64,000 nucleotides of DNA from CAZAMB01 sp964501365 (GCA_964501365.1 CAZCST010000011.1:1-64000); one strand, 5' to 3'. Counted from the stretch's first letter, positions 28,461 through 38,251 are shown. A program made the numbers and translations. The notes: generated from the sequence alone by a model not told the origin.

Positions 28461-28913
28461 ATGAAAGTTGCACTGGGATCGGATCATGCCGGGTTTGAGC
28501 TGAAAGAACGCGTCAAGACACATTTGACAGGCCTCCGATACGACGTCGAAGATCTGGGCACACACTCCAAAGACCCTGTGGATTATCCTGATTTCGCTGA
28601 GGCCGTGGGCGTAGCGGTTCGCGACGGCAAGTCGGATCGCGGCATCCTTGTTTGCGGCAGCGGGGTGGGCGCATCGATGGCCGCCAACAAGATCCGCGGC
28701 GTTCGTGCCGGCCTGTGTCACGATCACTATTCAGCTCATCAGGGAGTGGAGCATGACGATATGAACGTACTGGTTCTGGGCGGCCGCATCATTGGCGAAG
28801 CCATCGCCCTTGAATTGGCGGAGGCATTCTTGAAGGCGCGGTACTCGGCGGAAGCGAGGCACGAACGCCGCCTGCAAAAAGTGAAACGCATCGAAGACCG
28901 CTTCGCGGAGTGA
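28461..28913 (+). CDS. rpiB: ribose-5-phosphate isomerase B
   Basis: A 150-residue RpiB/LacAB-type isomerase, interconverting ribulose-5-phosphate and ribose-5-phosphate. Visible are GSDHAGFELKE at the start, the catalytic Cys65 in CGSGVGASMAANK, HDDMN (98-102) and the LVLGGR turn. TTTGGAG precedes ATG. It supplies pentose phosphates upstream of the phosphoketolase three genes along. A gene for a membrane protein follows after 6 bp. Confidence 0.95.
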   Translation: MKVALGSDHAGFELKERVKTHLTGLRYDVEDLGTHSKDPVDYPDFAEAVGVAVRDGKSDRGILVCGSGVGASMAANKIRGVRAGLCHDHYSAHQGVEHDDMNVLVLGGRIIGEAIALELAEAFLKARYSAEARHERRLQKVKRIEDRFAE

Positions 28914-28919
28914 TCGATC

Positions 28920-29693
28920 GTGCTCTACACCTATTACTCCTTATTGGCTGCCACAGGCCTCATGCTGGCGATGCTGTTGCTGATGGAGTTGGGCCATCAA
29001 GCCGGCGTACGTCGTGCACAAACCGACGGAGCTGGAGCGCGCACCGGGCTGGGCACGATTGACGCAGCGGTGTTCAGCCTGCTTGGACTTCTCATCGCTT
29101 TCACTTTCTCGGGAGCGGCTACGCGTTTCGACGCACGGCGGCAGCTATCGATTCAGGAATCCAACAGCATCGGCACGGCATGGCTTCGTCTCGACGTTCT
29201 TCCCGAGAGCGCACGATCGGACCTGCGCGAGCAATTTCGCCAGTATTTGGACGCACGACTTCGCGTTGCCCGCGCGATGCCCGATCTGACCGCGGCGAGA
29301 AATGAATTGCGTCGCTGTTCAGAGCTTCAAAGCGAAATCTGGGCTCGGGCGGTTTCCGCGTGCGCAGATTCGAGCTCACCGATGGTCGCCATGTTGATCC
29401 TGCCGGCCCTGAATCAGATGTTCGATATTGCCTCCACTCGCACGGCCGGTGCACAGATCCACCCGCCGCTCATCATTTTTGCGTTGCTGTGCATCATGTC
29501 CCTGGCATCCGCGCTGCTGGCGGGCTATGGCATGGCCGGCAAGCATCGAAGCTGGATTCACATGGTGGGCCTGGCCGCGGCCGTGGGCACCGCGGTATTC
29601 GTCATCTTCGACCTCGAATACCCGCGCGCGGGTCTCATTCGCATCGATGAATCGGACCAGGTACTCGTGGATCTTCGCCAGACGATGAGGTGA
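28920..29693 (+). CDS. bestrophin-like / DUF4239-type membrane protein
   Basis: A 257-residue integral membrane protein. Four hydrophobic segments are seen (about 4-23, 47-66, 183-208, 213-235), with a soluble helical loop of about 110 residues between the second and third. The block QESNSIGTAWLRLDVLP and the FTFSGAATRFDARR segment match the bestrophin-like (DUF4239) proteins I know from proteobacteria. Ion-channel activity is only suggested by that name. The start is GTG 28920, 6 bp after rpiB. Confidence 0.65.
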   Translation: MLYTYYSLLAATGLMLAMLLLMELGHQAGVRRAQTDGAGARTGLGTIDAAVFSLLGLLIAFTFSGAATRFDARRQLSIQESNSIGTAWLRLDVLPESARSDLREQFRQYLDARLRVARAMPDLTAARNELRRCSELQSEIWARAVSACADSSSPMVAMLILPALNQMFDIASTRTAGAQIHPPLIIFALLCIMSLASALLAGYGMAGKHRSWIHMVGLAAAVGTAVFVIFDLEYPRAGLIRIDESDQVLVDLRQTMR

Positions 29694-29714
29694 ATTTATT
29701 GGGTAGCAATTGCA

Positions 29715-29740
29715 ATCATTATGTTGAAACCGTTAATGAT
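29715..29740. promoter_or_regulatory. inverted repeat upstream of phosphoketolase
   Basis: ATCATTA (29715-29721) and TAATGAT (29734-29740) are perfect 7-bp arms 12 bp apart, in the 61-bp gap before the phosphoketolase gene. They overlap a weak possible promoter (TTGCAA, 18 bp, TAATGA), so an operator is possible. A palindromic GCAATTGC (29706-29713) lies just upstream. Confidence 0.3.
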
Positions 29741-29754
29741 GAGATCTATCAGCC

Positions 29755-32235
29755 ATGAAAAAAGCAGCTACAAAGAGTCCTGGTAGAGAGACGGCCACCG
29801 CGAATTCGTCCGTCAAAGTGGATCGAGGAATTCGAAACGCCCTTTCTGCCGAGGAACTTCAGAAGATTGATGCATACTGGCGGGCTTCGAACTATTTGTC
29901 GGTCGGCCAGATTTACCTGCTTGATAACCCGCTGCTGAAGAAGACGTTGGCGCGGGAGCACATCAAACCGCGACTGCTGGGCCATTGGGGGACGACTCCG
30001 GGCCTCAACTTTATTTACACTCACCTCAATCGAATGATCAAGGCATATGACTTGAGCATGATTTACATGGCTGGTCCGGGTCACGGCGGCCCGGGCATTG
30101 TGGCGCACACGTACCTCGAGGGCACGTACAGCGAAGTGTACACCGCCATTACGCGCGACCAGGATGGACTGAGGAAGCTATTTAAGCAGTTCAGTTTTCC
30201 AGGCGGCATTCCCAGCCACGTCGCACCGGAGACTCCGGGATCCATTCATGAAGGCGGGGAGCTGGGCTACGCCCTTTCGCATGCCTTTGGAGCCGCTTTC
30301 GACAACCCCGATTTGATTGTCGCCAGTGTCGTCGGCGACGGCGAGGCGGAAACAGGCCCGCTGGCGACGAGCTGGCACTCGAACAAATTCCTCAACCCCG
30401 CCCGTGACGGATGTGTACTCCCCATCCTGCACCTCAACGGCTACAAGATCGCCAATCCTTGTTTTCTCGCCCGCATTCCGAAGGACGAATTGCAAAAAAT
30501 GTTCGAGGGGTACGGCTATCGACCGTACTTCGTGGAAGGCCATGAGCCCGAATCAATGCATCAAGAGATGGCCTCGGCCCTTGATCAGGTGATTGCGGAA
30601 ATCAAGCAGATTTGGACGGACGCGCGGACGAATGGCAACCTGAAACGGCCCATCTGGCCCATGATCGTTCTGCGCACACCCAAAGGCTGGACCTGCCCTG
30701 CGGAAATTGACGGAAAAAAGTGTGAGGATTACTGGCGCAGCCATCAAGTGCCCATGGGCGACATGGCCTCGAAAGAACACATCAAAATCCTTGAACGCTG
30801 GATGAAGAGCTACCAGCCCGAAGAATTATTTGATTCCAAAGGCCGTTTTCGCACCGAGCTGGCGGAGCTCGCTCCCAAAGGGGAGCGCCGCATGAGCGCC
30901 AACCCCCATGCGAACGGCGGATCTCTGCTCAAAGACCTCCTGCTTCCGGATTTTCGCGACTATGCCGTCGAAGTGCGTCATCCGGGGAGGACACACGCCG
31001 AAGCAACCCGGATCATGGGCAAGTTCCTGCGCGACACCATGAAACTGAACATGGAGAACCAGAACTTTCGCCTCTTCAGTCCCGACGAAAACAACTCGAA
31101 CCGGTGGAACGACGTGCTCGAAGTCACCGACCGCTGTTTCGTGGCCGATATCTACCCGGAAGATGATCACCTTTCTCCGGATGGCCGGGTGATGGAGGTC
31201 CTAAGCGAGCACCAATGTCAGGGCTGGCTGGAGGGGTACCTGCTTACCGGCCGCCATGGATTCTTTTCTTGCTACGAAGCGTTTATTCACATCATCGATT
31301 CGATGTTCAATCAGCATGCAAAGTGGCTTAAAACCTGCAACCACATTCCGTGGCGCCGTCCGATCGCATCGCTCAACTACTTGCTTTCCAGCCATGTGTG
31401 GCGGCAGGATCATAACGGCTTCTCTCATCAGGATCCCGGCTTCATCGATCACGTTATCAACAAGAAGGCCGAGATCATTCGCGTTTATCTGCCGCCCGAT
31501 GCAAACTGTCTGTTGTCGGTTACTGATCACTGCCTGCGAAGCCGCAACTATGTCAATGTCGTCGTCGCTGGCAAGCAACCTGCGCCGCAGTGGCTCACCA
31601 TGGACCAGGCCGTCAAGCATTGCAGTGCCGGACTCGGAATTTGGGAGTGGGCCAGCAACGACAAAGGAGCAGAGCCCGACGTGGTGATGGCTTGTTGCGG
31701 GGATGTGCCGACATTGGAAACACTGGCTGCAGTGGACCTCTTGCGCAAATACGTACCGGAGTTGCGGGTGAGGGTGGTCAACGTCGTAAATCTGATGACG
31801 CTGCAAGCCCCCGATGAACATCCCCACGGCCTGCCCCACGGAGAATTTGATGCGATTTTCACCAAGGACAAACCCGTGATTTTTGCGTTCCATGGATATC
31901 CATGGCTCATCCACCGATTGACATACCGACGAACCAATCACGAAAACCTGCATGTTCATGGCTTTCGCGAAGAGGGCACTACGACCACTCCATTCGACAT
32001 GGCGGTTCGCAATCAGCTCGACCGCTTCAGCCTTCTCAGCGACGTGATCGACCGCGTACCAAGGCTCGGTGAGCGGGCAGCATACGCACAGCAGGCCATT
32101 CGAGAGAAGCTGATCGACCACAAACACTATATCGCCGAGCACGGCGATGACATGCCCGAGATTCGCGACTGGCAGTGGGCGCAGCCAGCGGCCAGGGGAC
32201 GATCAACCCGTTCGACGGAAGCGGATAACGTATGA
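29755..32235 (+). CDS. xfp: phosphoketolase (xylulose-5-P / fructose-6-P)
   Basis: An 826-residue TPP enzyme that splits xylulose-5-phosphate (and often fructose-6-phosphate) with phosphate into acetyl-phosphate and a C3 or C4 sugar phosphate. Motifs: GHWGTTPGLNFIY, GPGHGGPG (about 107-114), GDGEAETGPLA (about 195, TPP/Mg binding), CHIPWRRP-like NHIPWRRPIASLNYL, and a C-terminal domain with TPFDMAVRNQLDRF. Length and blocks are typical. Substrate range cannot be told. With AckA and the PTA domain in the same island it forms an acetyl-phosphate shunt. Confidence 0.95.
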   Translation: MKKAATKSPGRETATANSSVKVDRGIRNALSAEELQKIDAYWRASNYLSVGQIYLLDNPLLKKTLAREHIKPRLLGHWGTTPGLNFIYTHLNRMIKAYDLSMIYMAGPGHGGPGIVAHTYLEGTYSEVYTAITRDQDGLRKLFKQFSFPGGIPSHVAPETPGSIHEGGELGYALSHAFGAAFDNPDLIVASVVGDGEAETGPLATSWHSNKFLNPARDGCVLPILHLNGYKIANPCFLARIPKDELQKMFEGYGYRPYFVEGHEPESMHQEMASALDQVIAEIKQIWTDARTNGNLKRPIWPMIVLRTPKGWTCPAEIDGKKCEDYWRSHQVPMGDMASKEHIKILERWMKSYQPEELFDSKGRFRTELAELAPKGERRMSANPHANGGSLLKDLLLPDFRDYAVEVRHPGRTHAEATRIMGKFLRDTMKLNMENQNFRLFSPDENNSNRWNDVLEVTDRCFVADIYPEDDHLSPDGRVMEVLSEHQCQGWLEGYLLTGRHGFFSCYEAFIHIIDSMFNQHAKWLKTCNHIPWRRPIASLNYLLSSHVWRQDHNGFSHQDPGFIDHVINKKAEIIRVYLPPDANCLLSVTDHCLRSRNYVNVVVAGKQPAPQWLTMDQAVKHCSAGLGIWEWASNDKGAEPDVVMACCGDVPTLETLAAVDLLRKYVPELRVRVVNVVNLMTLQAPDEHPHGLPHGEFDAIFTKDKPVIFAFHGYPWLIHRLTYRRTNHENLHVHGFREEGTTTTPFDMAVRNQLDRFSLLSDVIDRVPRLGERAAYAQQAIREKLIDHKHYIAEHGDDMPEIRDWQWAQPAARGRSTRSTEADNV

Positions 32236-32471
32236 CAGGTACTGCGTCTGAAAAAGATGCCCGGAAAGCAGGCAAATCATCGCCTTTGTGCATATCCAAC
32301 ACTGGCCAGATCGAGACGCCGATAACTCTCAATAAGCGGTACGATCTGGGAGAAGGTCTGCGCTCTTGCCGCTTTCGGGGTAGTTTCGATGTGGTGGAAT
32401 CATGTACGGCTGTGGTGGCATTCGGACGGATTGAATTCCCTCAGGGCATCCCGCCGACTGACGGCCATTGA
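32232..32471 (+). CDS. small open frame coupled to phosphoketolase, of doubtful reality
   Basis: A 79-residue frame whose ATG overlaps the phosphoketolase stop as ATGA. The translation is hydrophilic at first (EKDARKAGK) and matches nothing I know. It overlaps the start of the HEAT-repeat frame by 83 bp in another phase. It may be a real small gene or the 5' part of the HEAT gene after a frameshift. Confidence 0.3.
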   Translation: MTGTASEKDARKAGKSSPLCISNTGQIETPITLNKRYDLGEGLRSCRFRGSFDVVESCTAVVAFGRIEFPQGIPPTDGH

Positions 32472-34086
32472 AAAGCTCCCTCTGCACCCGGCAGACCGAG
32501 TCGCATCATTTCTCGTAAAAGTGCTCGATGACGTCATCGAAGAAGTCCGCGCCGCAGCCGCCACCAAACTTGGTCAAATTCGGTCCCCGCGATCCATTGC
32601 GCCGCTGGTCAAACTCCTCCTCCACGAACGCGATCCACTCGTACACGCCGCTGCCAGTGCTGCGCTCGCGTCATGTCCCGCCGAGGGCTGGGTGGGAACG
32701 CTCGTTGCCGCCCTGGACGACTCGGACACCAAAGTGAGCGAGGCAGCCTCGTCCGCCCTTCGCACCATTGGCTGGCCGTTTCTTGACGGGGCCGTACGCG
32801 GAAGAGTGGCTGTCATGCGTTGTGACTGGACGCTGGCGGCGGAACTGGGGCCTGATGCCGTGCCAGCCTTGCAGAACAAGTTGCGCAACGGAACTGCTCT
32901 AGTACGCCGCGAGGCTGCGGACGCCCTCTGCAAAATCGCTGACGAAAAATCACTCAATGCGATCGTCGAAGTTCTCCGGGATCGACGCGTCGATCCTGGC
33001 GCTCGCGAGACCGCAGCGTGGGCTTTGCGCACGCTACAATGGCATGAAGTCAATCCTGTCGATGCGGCCCGGGCGGCCATTGCACTGGGGCATTGGTCGG
33101 ACGTGGTGGAAATTGGAGCGGAGGCTGTGGCACCACTCGCAATCGCAATGAGGGGGGCCAACGAAAAGGTTCGCCGTCAAGCCGCTGAGACGCTGGGCGC
33201 AATCGGCGGCCGGGAGGCGGCTGACGCGCTGGGCGCAGTATTGGTGGATCAGAGTCTTGGCGCCCCAGTCCGGGCTGTTGCCGCACAGGAACTCGCCCGG
33301 ATCGGAGGAGAGCACGTCGTTTCCTACCTGACCGCCGCACTATCGGACAAGGAGTGGTCGGTGCGCTCCGCTGCCGCCAGGTCACTCGATGAAATGGACT
33401 GGAAGCCAACCAGACCCTGGAATCGTGCGCTCCACGCCATCGCCACCCAGCGGATCGCGGACGCGGTTGCTGTTGGACCGACGGCCATCCCCGCTCTCGC
33501 CGACGCGCTGCGTTTCCCTGCGGTGAGCGACGCCGTTGGAGCCGCCCTGGTGGGAATGGGTCGCGAAGGAACCGACGCGCTGGCTGCCATTTCCAAGGAC
33601 CCAAAGGCCGAACTTCCACTGCGGGAAGCCGCTTCCACGGCGCTCGCTTCGATCGGTGATGCTCGCGCCGTCGAACCACTGCATGCCATGCTGAAAGACA
33701 CCGATCCGGCGGTAAGGCATTCGGCCGTCTGGGCGCTGGAGCGGCTGGGATGGGAGCCCAAGGCGGATGCGGACCGCGCGGTGGTTGCACTCGTGCACGA
33801 GAACTGGGCCGCACTGGGCAAGATCGGCGTCGGCGCCGTGGAACCGCTGATGCGCCACATGGCCGTCGAACATGAAAGCTCGCACGCCGCCGAAACGCTT
33901 TTGAAAATTGTCGAATCCTCGTCAGGGCGAATCCCGATCGACCAGCTTCGTCGAATGGCCAGGCTCGGCGATCCCACTCCCAAAGGCTCCGGCGAATCCA
34001 ACACCGTCACGATGACACATCCAGCCATCAGCAGTCTCGCCAAAGCGGCCAGGTACGAAATGATTCGCCGTGGAATCATGAAGTAG
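32389..34086 (+). CDS. HEAT-repeat protein
   Basis: A protein of up to 565 residues made almost wholly of HEAT or PBS-lyase-type helical repeats (for example VRAAAATKLGQIRSPRSIAPL, VRREAADALCKIADEKSL, VRRQAAETLGAIGG and LREAASTALASIGDARAVEPL), roughly one every 30-40 residues. Repeats begin around residue 35; the first 25 residues (MWWNHVRLWWHS) look unnatural and no Shine-Dalgarno site is seen, so the true start may lie downstream or a frameshift may separate it from the frame at 32232. No signal peptide. Such scaffolds bind proteins; the partner is unknown. It closes the plus-strand island. Confidence 0.75.
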   Translation: MWWNHVRLWWHSDGLNSLRASRRLTAIEKLPLHPADRVASFLVKVLDDVIEEVRAAAATKLGQIRSPRSIAPLVKLLLHERDPLVHAAASAALASCPAEGWVGTLVAALDDSDTKVSEAASSALRTIGWPFLDGAVRGRVAVMRCDWTLAAELGPDAVPALQNKLRNGTALVRREAADALCKIADEKSLNAIVEVLRDRRVDPGARETAAWALRTLQWHEVNPVDAARAAIALGHWSDVVEIGAEAVAPLAIAMRGANEKVRRQAAETLGAIGGREAADALGAVLVDQSLGAPVRAVAAQELARIGGEHVVSYLTAALSDKEWSVRSAAARSLDEMDWKPTRPWNRALHAIATQRIADAVAVGPTAIPALADALRFPAVSDAVGAALVGMGREGTDALAAISKDPKAELPLREAASTALASIGDARAVEPLHAMLKDTDPAVRHSAVWALERLGWEPKADADRAVVALVHENWAALGKIGVGAVEPLMRHMAVEHESSHAAETLLKIVESSSGRIPIDQLRRMARLGDPTPKGSGESNTVTMTHPAISSLAKAARYEMIRRGIMK

Positions 34087-34160
34087 CCGCAAATCGGCAT
34101 TGCTGCGTCAAGGGACATCGGCATGTCGGCATATTGCTTTGCGAAGAACTTCCCGCAAAG

Positions 34161-37100
34161 TCAACCCACCATCACGTTGCGATTTGTGGCCGGAGAAACG
34201 CGCTCCTGTGGGGTCAAAATTCCTTGGAAATTCAGGGGATCAGCAGAAGTCACGGAAAGAGGTTCGCGCTGCTCGCTGCGCCACACTTTGCGCAGCATTT
34301 CGACGGCCTGCGGAAGGGCAAATTGTTCACCGGAGAAACCGGCGACGAAGCGCCCCCCGCGCAGCTCACCACGAAGCTCCATGACACGATAAATGCGGCC
34401 AAGTGCCGACCAGGCGGCAGGCATTTTTTCGCGCTCCAGCATCTTTCGAAATACCACCCCGGTGCGCTGCAACAATTGCCGGGCGAGAAACTCATTCGCA
34501 GCCTCTGGCTGAATATTGTGGCGAAACATGCTCCAGCGACCCACGGACTTCACTGGGCGCTTGCGGCGCGAGGGCGGCGTTATCATTTGCCGTAGTGCGG
34601 CGAACGAATCGCAGGTAACCAAGCCGTGCGAGACGAGATCGGCCAGACCGAGCTCGACGTATCCAGCAGGAAGCTGGGCCGCCTTTTGAAGTTCCTGCGG
34701 AAACATCGCACCACGGACCGAAAGGACATCCAGCAAATCGCGCGCCGCCCCTCCTACGTCCTGGATGACCGGCGGCTTGGTGAGATTCAACCATGTATCC
34801 ATCTCATCGCGACGAATGAGGGAGATCGGCGTCACTCGGATGGCACTTGCGCCCCCACCCCACAGCCGGCCCCAGGCGAACTCACCGGAAAGCGTCAGTT
34901 CGTCGAGGCATTCGCGGCGGTAATCGAGCAGGCGGCGCGGCAGAATGCTCGATTCCCAGGCCCATGCCGGTGCTTCAAATCCGGCAAGCTGAGTGAGCAC
35001 TTCGGCGGTCCCGCGCGGTCCTTCGAGGCGGCAGTCGTCTGCCACATGCTGCCAGCAGCTAAGAAATCGCAGAAAATCAGTCGCAGTCACCGGCTCGATT
35101 TCGCGGCGCAGTGCGTCGAGCGTGTAGCGATGAATCCGCGCAAGAAGCCTCCGCTCGCACCATGCCGTCTGGCCGTCGAGGCGCGTTCGCAGAATCGCTC
35201 CTTCACGCTCCAAGGCAAGCAATGTCTGCGCGGTCTCGCCATGGGGCAGCGCGATGCGGGGGTCGCTCTCGTGTACAGGTCCCAGAGCCTCAAGACGACC
35301 CAGCAGCATTTTCCTGGGGCCGCGCGACCCATCGACCGCGTACCAACGCCCATGCTCATGGACAGCTCGGTTTTGACCGCACAACTGTTTGAGCCAGGAA
35401 GACCATGACGCAGCCTCTTCATCCGAGATGAAGCCCATCCAGAGCAAAATCTCGTGAACTTCCTCGGCGCTTTCCGCATCAGGCCAGGCCTCTTCACGAA
35501 CGCGGGCAACGGCCGCAGGGTCCAGCACGCCAATTTGATCGAGCGACTTCGGGTCGAGCGATCGCCGCGAAAACACCGCCTGCGTCCGCCGCTCCTCCAG
35601 CGGAGCGTCATCGAGAAACGAATACGGCTTGGACGCAAGTATGCTGCGCGCAAACGCCGACGGTTCGGGTGTGTCCACCGCTACGCGTTCGATCGTCCCG
35701 TCACGCAGATTCGTCAATACCTCCGTGAGTCCCGCCACATCCGTGGCTTCGGTAAGACAATCCTCGATCGTCTGCCAGACCAGCGGATGCTCCATCGGGA
35801 TCGGCAGGTCCCCCGCCGGCATGTTTTCGGGACAGGCAATCGCGGCTGGAAACGTCGACGCAAGCAAATCGGTGGCCCGCATGCGCATGATGGCAGGCGG
35901 CACTCGCTTGCCGTTCTGAAATTTCTCAAGCACCAGCGAGCGCGTTGCATTCCATCGCCAGCGCGACTCAAACATCGGCTGGTCGAGCACCGCCTGTGTG
36001 AGAGTCTCTCTCACACTGTTGGGGTGCAGATAGTTGAACACGTCTTCCAGCGGAAAACTGTGCTGAAGGCCGAGCGAAATGACGATTGCCTCCTCGTTGG
36101 CGGCGGCCTGTAGCTCGAACCCGAATCCGCGACAGAATTTTTTCCGCAGTGCGAGGCCCCATGCCCGATTGATCCGACCGCCAAATGGGGCGTGCAATAC
36201 CATCTGCATCCCGCCGCTTTCGTCGAAGAATCTCTCGAGAATCACCCTCTTCTGAGTAGGCACTGCTCCGAGCACGCGGCGACCTTCGATCAGGTGCTCG
36301 GCAACTTGCATCGCTGCTTCGGCAGACAGCCCGATTTCTCTCTGCAACACCAAAGCATCGTGGGCGACTTCCCGAATCTCGCCGACTTCGTGCGAGAGTT
36401 CCGTCGTACGCGAGGGGCCTTCGCCAAGCCAGAAGGGAACGTTGGGCGGCTGGCCCCTGGCGTCGGCGACTCGAATCACACCGCGCTCGACGCGCAAGAT
36501 CCGCCACGATGTGTTGCCCAGTTGGAAAATGTCGCCGACATTGGACTCGATGGCAAAGTCCTCGTTGAGCGTTCCAATGAAAAGGCCGTCGGGCTCCATG
36601 AGCACGCGAAAGTCAGCCACGTCCGGAATCGCCCCGCCGCTTGTAATCGCCGAAATCCGGGCCCGCTTTTTGGCCATGATCCGCCGACCCACTCCGTCGC
36701 GGTGAAGCAGCGCACGCCGTCCCTCGGTGTGCATGGTGATCACCGCGTCGAAGTCCTTGCGTTTCAAATCGCGGTACGGCCAGGCACGCCTCATCGATTC
36801 GAACAGTTCATTTTCGTACAGGCCCTCCGCCCCGGCACTGACGCATGCGGCTACGATCTGCTGGGCAAGAATGTCCAATGGGTCGGCCGGATGCGGAGTG
36901 CGGTCCAGCATCCCGCGCGCCACGGAGCGAAGGATGGCGGTGGCCTCGATGAGTTCATCGATGGTAAGCGGAAACAGCCGCCCTTTTGGAGTGCCGCGAA
37001 CCGCGTGACCGCTGCGACCGATTCGTTGCAGAAATGTTGCGATGGAACTTGTTGTCCCCACCTGAATCACAAGGTCCACATCGCCGATGTCGATGCCCAA

Positions 37101-38078
37101 CTCCAGCGAAGCCGTGGCAACCAACGCCTTAAGAGTGCCTGCCTTGAGTCGCTGCTCCGCGTCGAGCCGCCGCTCGCGCGACAGGCTGCTGTGGTGACAG
37201 GTCACCTGTTCCTCGCCGAGCACGTCAGTAAGCCGGGCGGCCACGCGCTCGGCCAGCTTTCGGGTATTCACGAAAACAAGCGTCGTACGGTGTTCATTGA
37301 TAAGTTCAGCAATTCGGTGATACACCTCGTCCCATTGGTCGTGCGAGCAGACCGTCGAAAGTGGCGAAGGCGGCACCTCAATGGCAACGTCCATTTGCCT
37401 CTTGTGCCCCACGTCCACAAGCTCGCATTCGCGTCCCACGCCGACCAAAAAGCGGGCTACGTCGCCGAGCGGCTTTTGCGTGGCAGACAGGCCGATGCGT
37501 TGGACGGGACCGGTCAATGTTTCGAGGCGTTCAAGCGAGAGGGCCAGGTGCGAACCGCGCTTGTCGCGGACAAGTGCGTGAATTTCGTCAACGATGACCG
37601 TCTGCACCGTCTGAAGCATTTTCTGTCCGCCCTGGCTGGTGAGAAGTATGTAGAGCGACTCCGGAGTCGTGACGAGGATGTGCGGCGGCGTGCGGAGCAT
37701 GGCCGCACGATCCTTCTGTGGAGTGTCTCCGGTACGAACCAGAACGCGGATTTCGGGGAATTCGAGGTCAAGCGCCGCCAGTTCAGAAAGAGGCGCGTTC
37801 AGATTCTTCTGTACGTCGTTGCTCAATGCACGCAGCGGCGACACGTACAAAACTCGCGTCTCGTCGGGAAGCGACGCACCCTGTTGTGCCAGTTCATTGA
37901 TCGCAGAAAGAAATGCGGCCAGCGTCTTACCGGTTCCTGTCGGAGCCGCGATCAGCGTGTGCAGTCCGGCACGGATTCGCGGCCAGCCTTCACGTTGCGG
38001 CTCGGTCGGTGTTCCGAATCGTTCGCTGAACCAGCGTTGAATCGTTGGATGAAAACCCGACAGGGGCATACCCAACAT
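34161..38078 (-). CDS. lhr: Lhr-type superfamily 2 ATP-dependent helicase
   Basis: A large helicase-related protein, 1305 residues from ATG 38078 (or 1302 from 38069); the frame extends to 38531 but that part is unconserved and would run into the next gene. Motifs: Q-region PTEPQREGWP, Walker A APTGTGKT (44-51), DEIH (164-167), SATQKP (about 198), GIDIGDVDLVIQVG and QRIGRSGH (motif VI). After the helicase core come the winged-helix and Lhr-specific domains. The long C-terminal extension ends in DPLNFQGILTPQERV, as in full-length Lhr. It unwinds RNA/DNA hybrids or DNA in repair. The protein stops soon after that block, slightly earlier than in E. coli (1538 residues). Confidence 0.92.
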   Translation of the reverse strand: MLGMPLSGFHPTIQRWFSERFGTPTEPQREGWPRIRAGLHTLIAAPTGTGKTLAAFLSAINELAQQGASLPDETRVLYVSPLRALSNDVQKNLNAPLSELAALDLEFPEIRVLVRTGDTPQKDRAAMLRTPPHILVTTPESLYILLTSQGGQKMLQTVQTVIVDEIHALVRDKRGSHLALSLERLETLTGPVQRIGLSATQKPLGDVARFLVGVGRECELVDVGHKRQMDVAIEVPPSPLSTVCSHDQWDEVYHRIAELINEHRTTLVFVNTRKLAERVAARLTDVLGEEQVTCHHSSLSRERRLDAEQRLKAGTLKALVATASLELGIDIGDVDLVIQVGTTSSIATFLQRIGRSGHAVRGTPKGRLFPLTIDELIEATAILRSVARGMLDRTPHPADPLDILAQQIVAACVSAGAEGLYENELFESMRRAWPYRDLKRKDFDAVITMHTEGRRALLHRDGVGRRIMAKKRARISAITSGGAIPDVADFRVLMEPDGLFIGTLNEDFAIESNVGDIFQLGNTSWRILRVERGVIRVADARGQPPNVPFWLGEGPSRTTELSHEVGEIREVAHDALVLQREIGLSAEAAMQVAEHLIEGRRVLGAVPTQKRVILERFFDESGGMQMVLHAPFGGRINRAWGLALRKKFCRGFGFELQAAANEEAIVISLGLQHSFPLEDVFNYLHPNSVRETLTQAVLDQPMFESRWRWNATRSLVLEKFQNGKRVPPAIMRMRATDLLASTFPAAIACPENMPAGDLPIPMEHPLVWQTIEDCLTEATDVAGLTEVLTNLRDGTIERVAVDTPEPSAFARSILASKPYSFLDDAPLEERRTQAVFSRRSLDPKSLDQIGVLDPAAVARVREEAWPDAESAEEVHEILLWMGFISDEEAASWSSWLKQLCGQNRAVHEHGRWYAVDGSRGPRKMLLGRLEALGPVHESDPRIALPHGETAQTLLALEREGAILRTRLDGQTAWCERRLLARIHRYTLDALRREIEPVTATDFLRFLSCWQHVADDCRLEGPRGTAEVLTQLAGFEAPAWAWESSILPRRLLDYRRECLDELTLSGEFAWGRLWGGGASAIRVTPISLIRRDEMDTWLNLTKPPVIQDVGGAARDLLDVLSVRGAMFPQELQKAAQLPAGYVELGLADLVSHGLVTCDSFAALRQMITPPSRRKRPVKSVGRWSMFRHNIQPEAANEFLARQLLQRTGVVFRKMLEREKMPAAWSALGRIYRVMELRGELRGGRFVAGFSGEQFALPQAVEMLRKVWRSEQREPLSVTSADPLNFQGILTPQERVSPATNRNVMVG

Positions 38079-38245
38079 TATACCAACAAAGATGCGAAAT
38101 CCGTCATCCACGCCCGTTGAGCACTCCGCCCAGACCGCCCTGCCAGCACCGCCACCGCCGCTGCGATGGGCACACTTGTCCCGTTTGTGGCGGATACTCC
38201 GGGGAACCATTAGGATTGGCCGTTCGATGACGCGAATCACTGATT

Positions 38246-38251
38246 GAGGAG
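38246..38251 (+). promoter_or_regulatory. Shine-Dalgarno site deciding a TTG start
   Basis: GAGGAG lies 7 bp before TTG 38259, the start of the first amidohydrolase. No in-frame ATG lies near, and this TTG gives a clean signal peptide. Confidence 0.6.

Noticed and set aside
31201..32142. 313-residue minus-strand frame
   Set aside because: Antisense to phosphoketolase.
36192..38120. 642-residue open frame on the plus strand
   Set aside because: Antisense to the Lhr helicase core, whose motifs are complete; no ribosome site or domain.
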